A stretch of 64,000 nucleotides of DNA from Streptomyces sannanensis (GTDB taxonomy: Bacteria; Actinomycetota; Actinomycetes; Streptomycetales; Streptomycetaceae). The notes beneath the pieces were generated by a model that was not told where the DNA came from, made no database searches, and saw nothing but the letters and a program-made list of their open reading frames with translations. The stretch covers positions 2,790,001 to 2,854,000 of the forward strand of contig NZ_BAAAYL010000001.1 in NCBI RefSeq assembly GCF_039536205.1. Direction: 5' to 3'. Positions 45,574 to 53,360 of this stretch are shown here, one piece after another. The translations under genes were made by a program, and so were the position numbers. The first letter of the stretch is position 1, and every line of letters starts with the position of its first letter.

Positions 45574-45896
45574 CGCAGCGCCCGGGCCTCCGCCTCCTCG
45601 ACCAGCCTCACGGCCTCGTCCAGTTCTCCGGACGGGGCCGTTTCCCGCGCGCGCAGCGCCAGCGCCAAGTCATGACCCGCCACCGCGAGTTGGTCGGCGA
45701 CCGCGAAGAGCCCGGCGTCGGGCATGGTGCGCTGCGGGCCTTCCGGGGTCTCCAGGCGCTGCGCGCGCAGCGCCAGTTCCCGGGCGAGGGCGAGGCCTTC
45801 CGCCGCGGCGCCGACGCGCAGCCGGCTCTCGGGCGCCGCCCGCAGGCGGTCGGCGAAACGGTCCACGGCAGCGGTCAGAGGAGTCACGTCAAGCAC
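45570..45896 (-). CDS. Small helical hypothetical protein
   Basis: 108 aa from GTG 45896, without a clear ribosome site; TAGGGT lies 4 nt upstream, too close for a standard leaderless start but suggestive. The sequence is Ala/Leu/Arg/Glu-rich and probably all helical (LALARELALRAQRLETP, FAVADQLAVAGHDLALALRA). Overlaps the convergent gene's stop. No family recognised. Confidence 0.55.
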   Translation of the reverse strand: MLDVTPLTAAVDRFADRLRAAPESRLRVGAAAEGLALARELALRAQRLETPEGPQRTMPDAGLFAVADQLAVAGHDLALALRARETAPSGELDEAVRLVEEAEARALR

Positions 45897-45978
45897 GACG
45901 CGACCCTACGCGCCCGGTCCGGAGTGTTGCCAATACGCGAACGCTCAGGCACGGTGGCGTGAAGGACCTTCCCCCGAG

Positions 45979-46060
45979 CTCTCGGCTTCTCCTCCACTCT
46001 CGGCTTCCAAGCTCTCGGCTTCTCCCCGAACTCTCGGCTTCTCCCCCAAGCTCTCGGCTC
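45979..46060. repeat. CTCTCGGCTTC direct repeats, five copies
   Basis: Copies at 45979, 45997, 46012, 46031 and 46051 with spacing of 15 to 20 bp. The last flows into a hairpin-like CTCTCGGCTCTGCTCGAGCG. The same core, CTCTCGGCTTCGCTCGAG, forms the terminator-like hairpin in the rpfA leader at 59606-59636 (opposite strand). CATGAGC also repeats four times at 46084-46145. Confidence 0.75.
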
Positions 46061-46180
46061 TGCTCGAGCGCGGGGGGGGATCCCATGAGCGGGTGGACAC
46101 CATGAGCAGAGGGCCCATGAGCGGGGGGAGGGGACACCATGAGCAGGGGGAACCCCACGCAATGCGTTCCGGAGGCGCCG

Positions 46181-46411
46181 ATGTCCCAAGTCTTCTCCGA
46201 AGAGACCCATCGCAATCTGCTCTCCCGCATCCCTCATTGCACCGGCCGTGAAGTGTCCGAGTGGCTACGCACCGTCGAAGAAGGCCCCGCTCTGCTGCGT
46301 TTCGAGGAGAAGGTCAGCTGGCTCCGGAGCGAGTACGACCTCGCCTACGGCCACGCGAAAGCGATCGTCCATGAGTACGACCTGAGGCGGGCGGCGCGCC
46401 GCCTGCTCTAG
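46181..46411 (+). CDS. DUF4287 domain protein
   Basis: 76 aa from ATG 46181 with GGAGG 5 nt upstream. Whole protein matches the DUF4287 outline: HRNLLSRIPHCTGREVSEWLRTV, then KVSWLRSEYDLAYGHAKAIVHEY. Function unknown. The stop TAG ends exactly where the palindromic element begins, so the element may have replaced or extended the terminator. Confidence 0.75.
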   Translation: MSQVFSEETHRNLLSRIPHCTGREVSEWLRTVEEGPALLRFEEKVSWLRSEYDLAYGHAKAIVHEYDLRRAARRLL

Positions 46412-46533
46412 TGCTGTGGACGGAAAGCTTCACCGGCTCGCGACGCTCCCCCAGCTACCTCCCCCAGCTACCGCTGGGGGAGGTAGCTGGGGGAGCCGCG
46501 AAGCTTCCCGGCAGACCTTTCCGTCCACAGCGC
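46411..46533. mobile_element. 123-bp palindromic element (MITE-like)
   Basis: Outer arms GTGCTGTGGACGGAAAG (46411-46427) and CTTTCCGTCCACAGCGC (46517-46533) match at 16 of 17 positions. Inner arms of 23 bp (CTCCCCCAGCTACCTCCCCC plus AGC, 46446-46468) and (46473-46495) are perfect inverted copies around TACC. No transposase or clear target duplication. Could be a non-autonomous insertion or a giant terminator. Confidence 0.6.
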
Positions 46534-46558
46534 TTGACGTACGACCCCGACCGATGGC

Positions 46559-46595
46559 GAAGGGCCCGCCCGGAACGCTTCCGGACGGGCCCTTC
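46559..46595 (-). terminator. Hairpin terminator of the Bax-inhibitor-like gene
   Basis: GAAGGGCCCG and CCGGAA pair with TTCCGG and CGGGCCCTTC, 20 bp beyond the stop on the minus strand. Confidence 0.7.
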
Positions 46596-46614
46596 ATACG
46601 AGTCGCTACGGGCG

Positions 46615-47493
46615 TCAGTCGTCGCCCTGCAGGAGCTGCACCAGGCGCAGCATCTCCATGTAGATCCACACCAGCGTCATGGTGAGGCCGAAGGCCGCCA
46701 GCCAGGACTCCTCACGCGGAGCGCCGTACGCCACACCGTCCTCGACCTGCTTGAAGTCGAGGGCCAGGAAGCAGGCACCGAGCACCACACCGACGATGCC
46801 GAAGAGGATGCCGAGGCCGCCGCTGCGCAGGCCCAGACCGTCGCCGCCGGCGAAGACCGCGACCAGCATGTTCACCAGCATCAGCAGCATGAAGCCGATC
46901 GCGGCCGCCATCACGAAGCCGTAGAAGCGGCGGGTCACCCGGATGAGCCGGGTCTTGTACGCGATGAGGACACCGGCGAAGACCGCCATCGTGCCCAGAA
47001 CCGCCTGGGGTACCGCGCCCGGAGCGACGTAGGTGCTGACGACGCTCGACACCACGCCGAGGAAGACACCCTCGAAGGCCGCGTACGCCAGGATCAGCGC
47101 GGGCGAGGCCTTGCGCTTGAAGGACTGCACGAGCCCCAGAACGAACGCCACCAGGCCGGCGCCGACGGCAACGGCGTACGACTTGCCGAGGTTCGCCGGG
47201 TCGACCGGCAGCAGCCACCAGGCCGCGATGGCACCGAGCACGACGGTGCCCAGCGTCACGGCCGTGCGGGCGACGACATCATCCATCGTCATGGCGCCGG
47301 TGCGGGCGGGTGCCTGCGCCGGGGCGCCCACGGAGACGTCCTGGGCGTACGGGTTGGTCGCGTACGGGTTGGTCGCGTACGGGTTCGTTCCTGCGGCGGG
47401 GCCCCCGGCCTGTGGCGCGGCGTCGAAGCCCGCATAGCCGCTGTTGTCGCGGCTGAACCCTCGTCGCGAGAAGACCGGGTTGCTGCTCCTCAT
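46615..47493 (-). CDS. Bax inhibitor-1/YccA family membrane protein
   Basis: 292 aa from ATG 47493 with GGAGGAG 3-8 nt upstream. About seven hydrophobic segments after residue 75 (for example AVTLGTVVLGAIAAWWLL, VGAGLVAFVLGLVQ, MLLMLVNMLVAVFAGGDGLG). The last segment region DFKQVEDGVAYGAPREESWLAAFGL is typical for the family, which conducts or regulates calcium. The N-terminal tail contains NPYAT-NPYAT-NPYAQ, encoded by three 15-bp units at 47345-47389, an in-frame microrepeat. Confidence 0.85.
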   Translation of the reverse strand: MRSSNPVFSRRGFSRDNSGYAGFDAAPQAGGPAAGTNPYATNPYATNPYAQDVSVGAPAQAPARTGAMTMDDVVARTAVTLGTVVLGAIAAWWLLPVDPANLGKSYAVAVGAGLVAFVLGLVQSFKRKASPALILAYAAFEGVFLGVVSSVVSTYVAPGAVPQAVLGTMAVFAGVLIAYKTRLIRVTRRFYGFVMAAAIGFMLLMLVNMLVAVFAGGDGLGLRSGGLGILFGIVGVVLGACFLALDFKQVEDGVAYGAPREESWLAAFGLTMTLVWIYMEMLRLVQLLQGDD

Positions 47494-47600
47494 TTCACTC
47501 CTCCATGGCCACCGTGCGCGGCCTTGGAGCAATGGTAATGCGGACGCAAAAAAACCACCCTCGTGCTTGGGGAGGATCTTTCCCGCCAGCCCGAGGGGAG

Positions 47601-47683
47601 TGCCCGGAACCGGACTCGAACCGGTACGCCCCCGAGGGGCAGCGAGGTTTAAGCTCGCCGTGTCTGCTTTCCACCATCCGGGC
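47601..47683 (-). tRNA. bldA: tRNA-Leu (UAA), bldA
   Basis: On the minus strand the acceptor stem GCCCGGA/TCCGGGC (7 bp) closes an 83-nt molecule with discriminator A; CCA is not encoded. The anticodon stem GCGAG/CTCGC holds loop CTTAAAC, so the anticodon is TAA, which reads UUA. A long variable arm (TGCCCCTCGGGGGCG) and GGTTCGAGTCC T-arm fit a leucine tRNA. In Streptomyces this tRNA is bldA, needed for TTA-containing regulatory and antibiotic genes. Confidence 0.95.
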
Positions 47684-47712
47684 AACGCGCGCGGCTCCGC
47701 GTTCGCATCCCG

Positions 47713-47718
47713 ACCCTA
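47713..47718 (-). promoter_or_regulatory. Candidate -10 (TAGGGT) of bldA
   Basis: TAGGGT lies 30 nt before the tRNA 5' end on the minus strand, allowing a short 5' leader. No good -35 is visible. The rest of 47719-48056 holds an AT-rich patch (47760-47775) and no gene I can support. Confidence 0.4.
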
Positions 47719-48056
47719 TCCATAGACGTCCCCCCCGAACAGCGGAACGACAGCTCGATGTTGTCTTATTTTATTGACGCTTGAGTGACCGTCAGGTCCG
47801 GTCACACCGCTGAGGCACATGCCGGAGGCGTCTGTCGGGCGGCTCGGCGCTCGCACCAAAATGACGGAAACTCGCCCACCCGGCCACGGCCTTGCGCGGG
47901 AAAGGCCTCAGGGACGCCGTCATACCCAGGGATGAGCGGCGGTGACGGCCGTCCGACTCAAGACGGCCCCGAGAACGGGCACGGGGGCTGACGATCCGTG
48001 CTCGGCGAGCCGCCAGGATGGAACCGTCCCGAACGACCGTCCGACAGGAGTGACCT

Positions 48057-48827
48057 GTGACCACCATCTCCACCGCTTCCCGCGCCACTGCGGTGGCCGC
48101 CCGTGCCGTTGAGCTGAGCAAGGTCTACGGGCAGGGCGAAACCCAGGTGGTCGCTCTGGACCGGGTCAGCGTGGACTTCGTGCAGGGCGAGTTCACCGCG
48201 ATCATGGGCCCCTCCGGCTCCGGCAAGTCGACGCTGATGCACTGCGTCGCCGGTCTGGACAACTTCAGCAGCGGCTCCGTACGCATCGGCGACACCGAGC
48301 TCGGCTCGCTCAAGGACAAGCAGCTCACCCAGCTGCGCCGGGACAAGATCGGCTTCATCTTCCAGGCGTTCAACCTGCTGCCGACGCTGACGGCGCTGGA
48401 GAACATCACCCTCCCCATGGACATCGCGGGCCGCAAGCCCGACAAGCAGTGGCTCAACAACGTGATCGACATGGTGGGCCTGTCCGACCGCCTCAGCCAC
48501 CGCCCGTCCCAGCTCTCCGGCGGCCAGCAGCAGCGCGTGGCGGTGGCCCGTGCCCTGGCCGGACGCCCGGACATCATCTTCGGTGACGAGCCGACCGGAA
48601 ACCTCGACTCGCGGTCGGGCGCCGAGGTGCTGGGCTTCCTTCGTAATTCCGTACGAGAGATGGGCCAGACCGTCGTCATGGTGACGCACGACCCGGTGGC
48701 CGCCTCCTACGCCGACCGTGTGATCTTCCTTGCGGACGGACGGATCGTCGACGAGATGCTGAGCCCGACGGCCGACAGGGTGCTCGACCGGATGAAGGAC
48801 TTCGACGCGAAGGGCCGCACGAGCTGA
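48057..48827 (+). CDS. ABC transporter ATP-binding protein (MacB/LolD type)
   Basis: 256 aa, GTG after AGGAG. Walker A GPSGSGKSTLMH, Q-loop FIFQAFNLLPTLTAL, signature LSGGQQQRVAVARALAG, Walker B IIFGDEPTGNLDSRSG and the switch His in MVTHDPVAASYADR. Subfamily features match the MacB/FtsE group that works with a FtsX-like permease, which is the next gene. Probably energises extrusion of a lipoprotein, peptide or cell-envelope substrate. Confidence 0.94.
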   Translation: MTTISTASRATAVAARAVELSKVYGQGETQVVALDRVSVDFVQGEFTAIMGPSGSGKSTLMHCVAGLDNFSSGSVRIGDTELGSLKDKQLTQLRRDKIGFIFQAFNLLPTLTALENITLPMDIAGRKPDKQWLNNVIDMVGLSDRLSHRPSQLSGGQQQRVAVARALAGRPDIIFGDEPTGNLDSRSGAEVLGFLRNSVREMGQTVVMVTHDPVAASYADRVIFLADGRIVDEMLSPTADRVLDRMKDFDAKGRTS

Positions 48828-49013
48828 GGCGGCTGCCGCCTGCGGCATCCCGCTGAAGGGCTACCGCCCGCCCCCTCCGGGCTCCGGCCCCGGGCACGCC
48901 CCGGGGCCGTGACGCCCCCTCCGTACTTCCGACGCCCCCCATGTCCGGTCCCGGGCAGGGTCTCCCCTGCCTGCCCGCCATGTCTCCGGGCCTCTCCCTC
49001 ACCAGGACAGGAA

Positions 49014-51530
49014 ATGTTCCGAACCGCCCTGCGCAATGTGCTGGCGCACAAGGCCAGGCTGCTGATGACCGTGCTCGCCGTCATGCTCGGCGTGGCCTTC
49101 GTCTCCGGCACCCTCGTCTTCACCGACACCCTCGGCAACGCCTTCCGCAATCAGTCGGCCAAGAGCTACGACGATGTCGCGGTGGCCGTCACCTCGCACT
49201 ACAACGAGAACGACCCCGAGGACCAGCCCGGTCTGAACCAGCAGATGCTCGACAGGATCTCCCGCCTGGACGGCGTCGCCGCTGTGACCGGCCGTGTGGA
49301 CGGCTTCGCCGGGGTCGCCGACCAGGACGGCAAGCTGATCGGCAACGGCTGGTCCAACACGGGCGCCAACTTCGCGCCCGGCAAGGACGGCAAGGACTCC
49401 CAGTACGACTTCACCGACGGATCCGGACCGGCCGCGGACGACCAGATCGCCCTCGACAAGGAGACCGCCACCAAGGGCAAGTACCAGGTCGGTGACCGGG
49501 TGCGGGTCGCCACCAACGGCCCGGTGAAGGAGTACACCCTCTCCGGTGTCTTCACCACCGAGGACGGCGCGGTGAACGCCGGCGGCAGCCTGGTGCTGTT
49601 CCGGACCCCGGTCGCGCAGCAGATGTTCCTCAAGCCCGGCTTTTACCAGAGCTTCTCCGTCACCGCCACCCCCGGCACCGACGACGCGAAGATCCTCGCC
49701 GAGGTGAAGCCGCTGCTGCCGGACAACGCCGAGGCGAAGACCGGCCAGGACCTGGCCGATGAGCAGGCCGCGGACATCGAGAGCGGCCTCGGTGCCCTCA
49801 ACCAGGTGCTGCTGGCCTTCGCCGCCATAGCGCTCTTCGTCGGTGTCTTCCTCATCTCCAACACCTTCACCATGCTGGTCGCCCAGCGCACCAAGGAGCT
49901 CGCGCTGATGCGCGCAGTCGGTGCCTCTCGCCGCCAGATCACCCGCTCGGTCCTCACCGAGGCCATGGTCGTCGGCGTCGTCGCCTCCATGGTCGGCTTC
50001 GTCCTCGGCCTCGGGCTCGCGATCGGACTGCGTTCGGCGATGGGCTCGTTCGGCGCGAAGATGCCCGACGGTCCGCTGGTCGTCTCGTCCACGCCGGTCA
50101 TCGCCTCCCTGGCCGTCGGCGTACTGGTCACCGTGCTGGCCGCGTGGCTGCCCGGCCGCCGGGCCGCGAAGATCCCGCCGGTGGCGGCGATGAGCAGCGT
50201 CCACGCGGTGGCGACCACCAAGTCGCTGGTCCTGCGCAACACCATCGGCGGCATCATCACCCTGCTCGGCCTGGCCGGGATTCTCGGTGGCGCGGCGGTC
50301 GGCGCCGACTCCGGCCGACTGCTCATCGGCGCGGGCGCGTTCTTCGCCCTGATCGGCGTGATCGTGCTGATCCCGCTGCTGTCCCGGCCTGCCGTCGCGG
50401 TCGTACGCCCACTGCTGTCCCGGGTGTTCAGCGTCTCCGGCAAGCTGGCGAGCCAGAACGCGGTCCGCAACCCGCGCCGCACCGGCGCCACGGCATCCGC
50501 ACTGGCCATCGGGCTGACCCTGGTCACCGGTCTCTCGGTGCTCGGTGTGACCGTGGGCTCCGCGCTGGACAAGTCGATCACGGACAACATCAAGGCCGAC
50601 TACATGCTCAGCATGCCCAGCGGTGACGGGCTCGACCCGTCCGCGCTGGCCGCACTGGAGAAGGCCAAGGGTGTCACCGCGGTCTCGCCGCAGCAGTCCT
50701 CGTACTTCGAACTCAAGGGGGAGACGAGGCCGGTCTCCGGCGTCACCCCCGGTGACATCGAGAAGGTCCTCACCCTCGAGACCGCGTCCGGTTCGCTGGA
50801 CACCCTCGGCAAGGGACAGATCGCGGTCGCCGAGAAGATGGCGAAGAAGCAGGGCTGGAAGGTCGGCGACACGCTGCCGGTCACCTACCCGGACCAGAAG
50901 AAGGCCGAGCTCACGGTCGGCGCGGTCTTCAAGGACAACGAGTTCGTCGCGCCGGTGCTGGCCGACCGCGAGCTGCTGGCGCCGCATGAGGTCAAGCCGT
51001 ACATCCCGCAGATCTTCGTGAAGACGACGGGCGACGAGCAGGACCTGGTCAACGCGCTCGGCCGGAACCCGGCGATCGCCGTGATGGACCAGCAGGACAT
51101 CCGCAACACCTTCGGCGGCATGATCAACCAGCTGCTGAACATCATGTACGGACTGCTGGCGATGGCTCTGATCATCGCGGTGCTCGGTGTCATCAACACC
51201 CTGGCCATGTCCGTCTTCGAGCGGCGACAGGAGATCGGCATGCTGCGGGCGATCGGTCTGGACCGCCGCAGGGTGAAGCGCATGATCCGTCTGGAGGCCG
51301 TGGTCATCGCGGTCTTCGGCGCGGTGGTCGGTATCGCGCTGGGTTCCTTCCTCGCCTGGGCGATCGGCGAGACGTTCAAGAGCTCGATCCCGGGGTACGC
51401 GCTGGTCATCCCCTGGGACCGGATCGGCATCTTCCTGCTGCTGTCCGGGCTGGTGGGCATCCTGGCCGCGCTGTGGCCGGCCAGGAGCGCCGCACGGCTG
51501 AACATGCTGGCGGCCATCAAGGCCGAGTAG
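49014..51530 (+). CDS. FtsX/MacB-type ABC transporter permease
   Basis: 838 aa from ATG 49014 with AGGACAGGA upstream. One N-terminal helix (LLMTVLAVMLGVAFVSGTLVF), an extracellular MacB-PCD domain, then FtsX permease segments around residues 265-430, a second set around 440-480, another extracellular domain and a final FtsX block (LLAMALIIAVLGVINTLAMSVFERRQEIGMLRAIGLDRRRV). Duplicated layout is typical of actinobacterial ABC3 permeases. Pairs with the ATPase 186 bp upstream. Confidence 0.92.
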   Translation: MFRTALRNVLAHKARLLMTVLAVMLGVAFVSGTLVFTDTLGNAFRNQSAKSYDDVAVAVTSHYNENDPEDQPGLNQQMLDRISRLDGVAAVTGRVDGFAGVADQDGKLIGNGWSNTGANFAPGKDGKDSQYDFTDGSGPAADDQIALDKETATKGKYQVGDRVRVATNGPVKEYTLSGVFTTEDGAVNAGGSLVLFRTPVAQQMFLKPGFYQSFSVTATPGTDDAKILAEVKPLLPDNAEAKTGQDLADEQAADIESGLGALNQVLLAFAAIALFVGVFLISNTFTMLVAQRTKELALMRAVGASRRQITRSVLTEAMVVGVVASMVGFVLGLGLAIGLRSAMGSFGAKMPDGPLVVSSTPVIASLAVGVLVTVLAAWLPGRRAAKIPPVAAMSSVHAVATTKSLVLRNTIGGIITLLGLAGILGGAAVGADSGRLLIGAGAFFALIGVIVLIPLLSRPAVAVVRPLLSRVFSVSGKLASQNAVRNPRRTGATASALAIGLTLVTGLSVLGVTVGSALDKSITDNIKADYMLSMPSGDGLDPSALAALEKAKGVTAVSPQQSSYFELKGETRPVSGVTPGDIEKVLTLETASGSLDTLGKGQIAVAEKMAKKQGWKVGDTLPVTYPDQKKAELTVGAVFKDNEFVAPVLADRELLAPHEVKPYIPQIFVKTTGDEQDLVNALGRNPAIAVMDQQDIRNTFGGMINQLLNIMYGLLAMALIIAVLGVINTLAMSVFERRQEIGMLRAIGLDRRRVKRMIRLEAVVIAVFGAVVGIALGSFLAWAIGETFKSSIPGYALVIPWDRIGIFLLLSGLVGILAALWPARSAARLNMLAAIKAE

Positions 51531-51550
51531 CCTCACAGGCTCATCCCGCA

Positions 51551-51592
51551 GGGGCCCGGCCCCGCGACCTCGTGTCGCGGGCCGGGCCCTTC
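51551..51592. terminator. Large GC-rich hairpin after the ABC permease
   Basis: GGGCCCGGCC-CCGCGAC pairs with GTCGCGG-GCCGGGCCC around CTCGT, starting about 20 bp after the stop. Confidence 0.8.
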
Positions 51593-51613
51593 GGCTTCCC
51601 TCTGACGGGGGCC

Positions 51614-51709
51614 TGGGGAGTTGCCGTTCTCCGTCGGGTCGGCCGGAGTGTCCGCCCTCGAACTCCTCGGCTACCTCCCCCAGGGTGCTCCCAGAGGTGC
51701 CCCCAGGGA
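51614..51709. repeat. Dispersed intergenic element, copy 2
   Basis: TTGCCGTTCTCCG at 51621 and GTGTCCGCCCTCGAACT follow the order seen at 461-528, ending in CTACCTCCCCCAGG and a CCCAGAGGTGCCCCCAGG tail that resembles the copies at 23.9 and 63.5 kb. It overlaps the last codons and stop (TAG, 51673-51671) of the cyclopropane synthase gene. Confidence 0.6.
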
Positions 51710-53131
51710 CGGGCTGGATGTGGTGCCGCCGTCTTCGAGGCCGGACGAGCCGGATGCGGTTCCGGCGGGCTTCGCCTCGGGTCGACCGGACGCCGTGCCG
51801 CCTGGCGCGGTGGTGGTGCCGTGGGTATTCCAGGTGCGGGAGCGCAGCGGCATGCCGGAGGTGCCGTCCTCGGGTGGGCGGACCGCGAGGATCTGGTTGA
51901 CGCCGATCCTGCCGCGTTCGAAGGAGACCGCGCACGCCGCCATGTAGAGGCGCCAGACGCGGGCACGGCCGGGGCCCGTGAGGCGGGCCGCGCGGGGCCA
52001 GGCGGCCTCCAGGTTGGCGACCCAGCCGCGCAGGGTCAGGGCGTAGTGCTCGCGGATCGCCTCGACGTCCCGGGCCTCGAAGCCCGCCTCCTCCAGCAGC
52101 GAGAGCGTCCGGCCCAGGGGGGCCAGCTCGCCGTCGGGGAAGACGTAGGCGTCGATGAAGTCGTCCACCCGGTAGGCCGCTTCGTCCCGCTCCGGGCGGC
52201 GGGCGATCTGGTGGTTGAGCAGCCGGCCGCCCGGCCTGAGAAGGGTGTAGAGCTTGTCGGCGTACTCCCGGTAGCGCTCCGTGCCGACGTGTTCGGCCAT
52301 GCCGATGGAGGCAATCGCGTCGTACGGGCCGTCCCTGACGTCGCGGTAGTCCTGGACGCGGATCTCGATCCGGTCGGTCAGGCCCTCCTCGGCGATGCGC
52401 TTGCGGGCGTACGCGGCCTGCTCGACGGACAGCGTGATGCCGACGACCCGGGCACCGTACTCGCGGGCCGCGTGCAGGGCCATGGAGCCCCAGCCGCAGC
52501 CGACGTCGAGCAGCCGGTCGCCCTCCTCGAGAGCGAGCTTGCGGCAGATCAGGTCGAGCTTGTCGCGCTGGGCGTCCTCCAGGGTGCTGCCCTCGTCCCA
52601 GTAGGCGCAGGAGTAGACCATGGAGGGGCCGAGGACCAGCTCGTAGAACTCGTTGCCCACGTCGTAGTGGTGACTGATGGCCTGCCGGTCGCGATGCCTG
52701 GTGTGGAGTCGGCCGGTGCGTCGCCGGACCTCCTCGGGAGGCGGGGCGGGCGGCAGCCCGGGGCCCGCCAGTCGCACCAGCTCGCGTACGGCGGCACGCA
52801 GCCGCGGGTCGGTCATGGCGTGGATCGCGCCCCGCGCCTCGGAGCCGGGGCCGGGGCGGGGGCCGCGCTCCCAGAGCAGCCCCGCGAGCGGGTCCAGCAG
52901 CGCGTAGAGGTCGCCCTCGACATCGAGCTCGCCGGCCACCCAGGCGCGGGCGAGACCGAGTTCACCGGGCTTCCACAGCAGCCGCCGCAGGGCGCGGCGG
53001 TCACGGACGACCAGAGTGGCGGCGCCGGGAGGGCCGCACTCGCTGCCGTCCCAGGCGCGGACGCGGACCGGAAGCGGGGCCCCCAGCAGTTCCTCGGCGA
53101 GAGTGGTGAGCCGCGTTGCGGCATCGGCCAT
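51671..53131 (-). CDS. Cyclopropane-fatty-acyl-phospholipid synthase family methyltransferase
   Basis: Adds a methylene or methyl group from SAM to unsaturated fatty acyl chains of membrane lipids. 486 aa from ATG 53131 with GGAGG 8 nt upstream. SAM-binding motif I is LLDVGCGWGSMALHAA; other conserved blocks are SHHYDVGNEFYELVLGPSMVYSCAYW, GITLSVEQAAYARKR and FIDAYVFPDGELAPL. The last 50 residues (Thr/Gly/Ser/Pro-rich) are not part of the family and are encoded in the dispersed intergenic element, which also supplies the stop. Confidence 0.9.
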   Translation of the reverse strand: MADAATRLTTLAEELLGAPLPVRVRAWDGSECGPPGAATLVVRDRRALRRLLWKPGELGLARAWVAGELDVEGDLYALLDPLAGLLWERGPRPGPGSEARGAIHAMTDPRLRAAVRELVRLAGPGLPPAPPPEEVRRRTGRLHTRHRDRQAISHHYDVGNEFYELVLGPSMVYSCAYWDEGSTLEDAQRDKLDLICRKLALEEGDRLLDVGCGWGSMALHAAREYGARVVGITLSVEQAAYARKRIAEEGLTDRIEIRVQDYRDVRDGPYDAIASIGMAEHVGTERYREYADKLYTLLRPGGRLLNHQIARRPERDEAAYRVDDFIDAYVFPDGELAPLGRTLSLLEEAGFEARDVEAIREHYALTLRGWVANLEAAWPRAARLTGPGRARVWRLYMAACAVSFERGRIGVNQILAVRPPEDGTSGMPLRSRTWNTHGTTTAPGGTASGRPEAKPAGTASGSSGLEDGGTTSSPSLGAPLGAPWGR

Positions 53132-53304
53132 GGCGCACACCTCCGTGACGGTGTATCCCAGAAATGTCCCTCACCACGTAAACACGACTGTGCGTGGATG
53201 CAGTCCCAACACCGCGTAAGAATGGGGCAAAAGTGGCACGTGGGCCAGAGTTGTGCGCTCCCGGTGCCGCCGGTCGGGGTACCGCGCGGCGGCGCGGGCA
53301 AAAG

Positions 53305-53344
53305 GAAGGGGCCGCCTGCACCACGGATCGCAGGCGGCCCCTTC
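53305..53344 (-). terminator. Hairpin terminator of ndh
   Basis: GAAGGGGCCGCCTGC pairs perfectly with GCAGGCGGCCCCTTC about 17 bp beyond the ndh stop on the minus strand. Confidence 0.82.
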
Positions 53345-53360
53345 GGGGTACGACAGCCGG

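Noticed and set aside
48999..51935. 978-codon minus-strand frame over the ABC permease
   Set aside because: Antisense shadow of a high-GC membrane protein gene, low-complexity Asp/Gly/Arg sequence.
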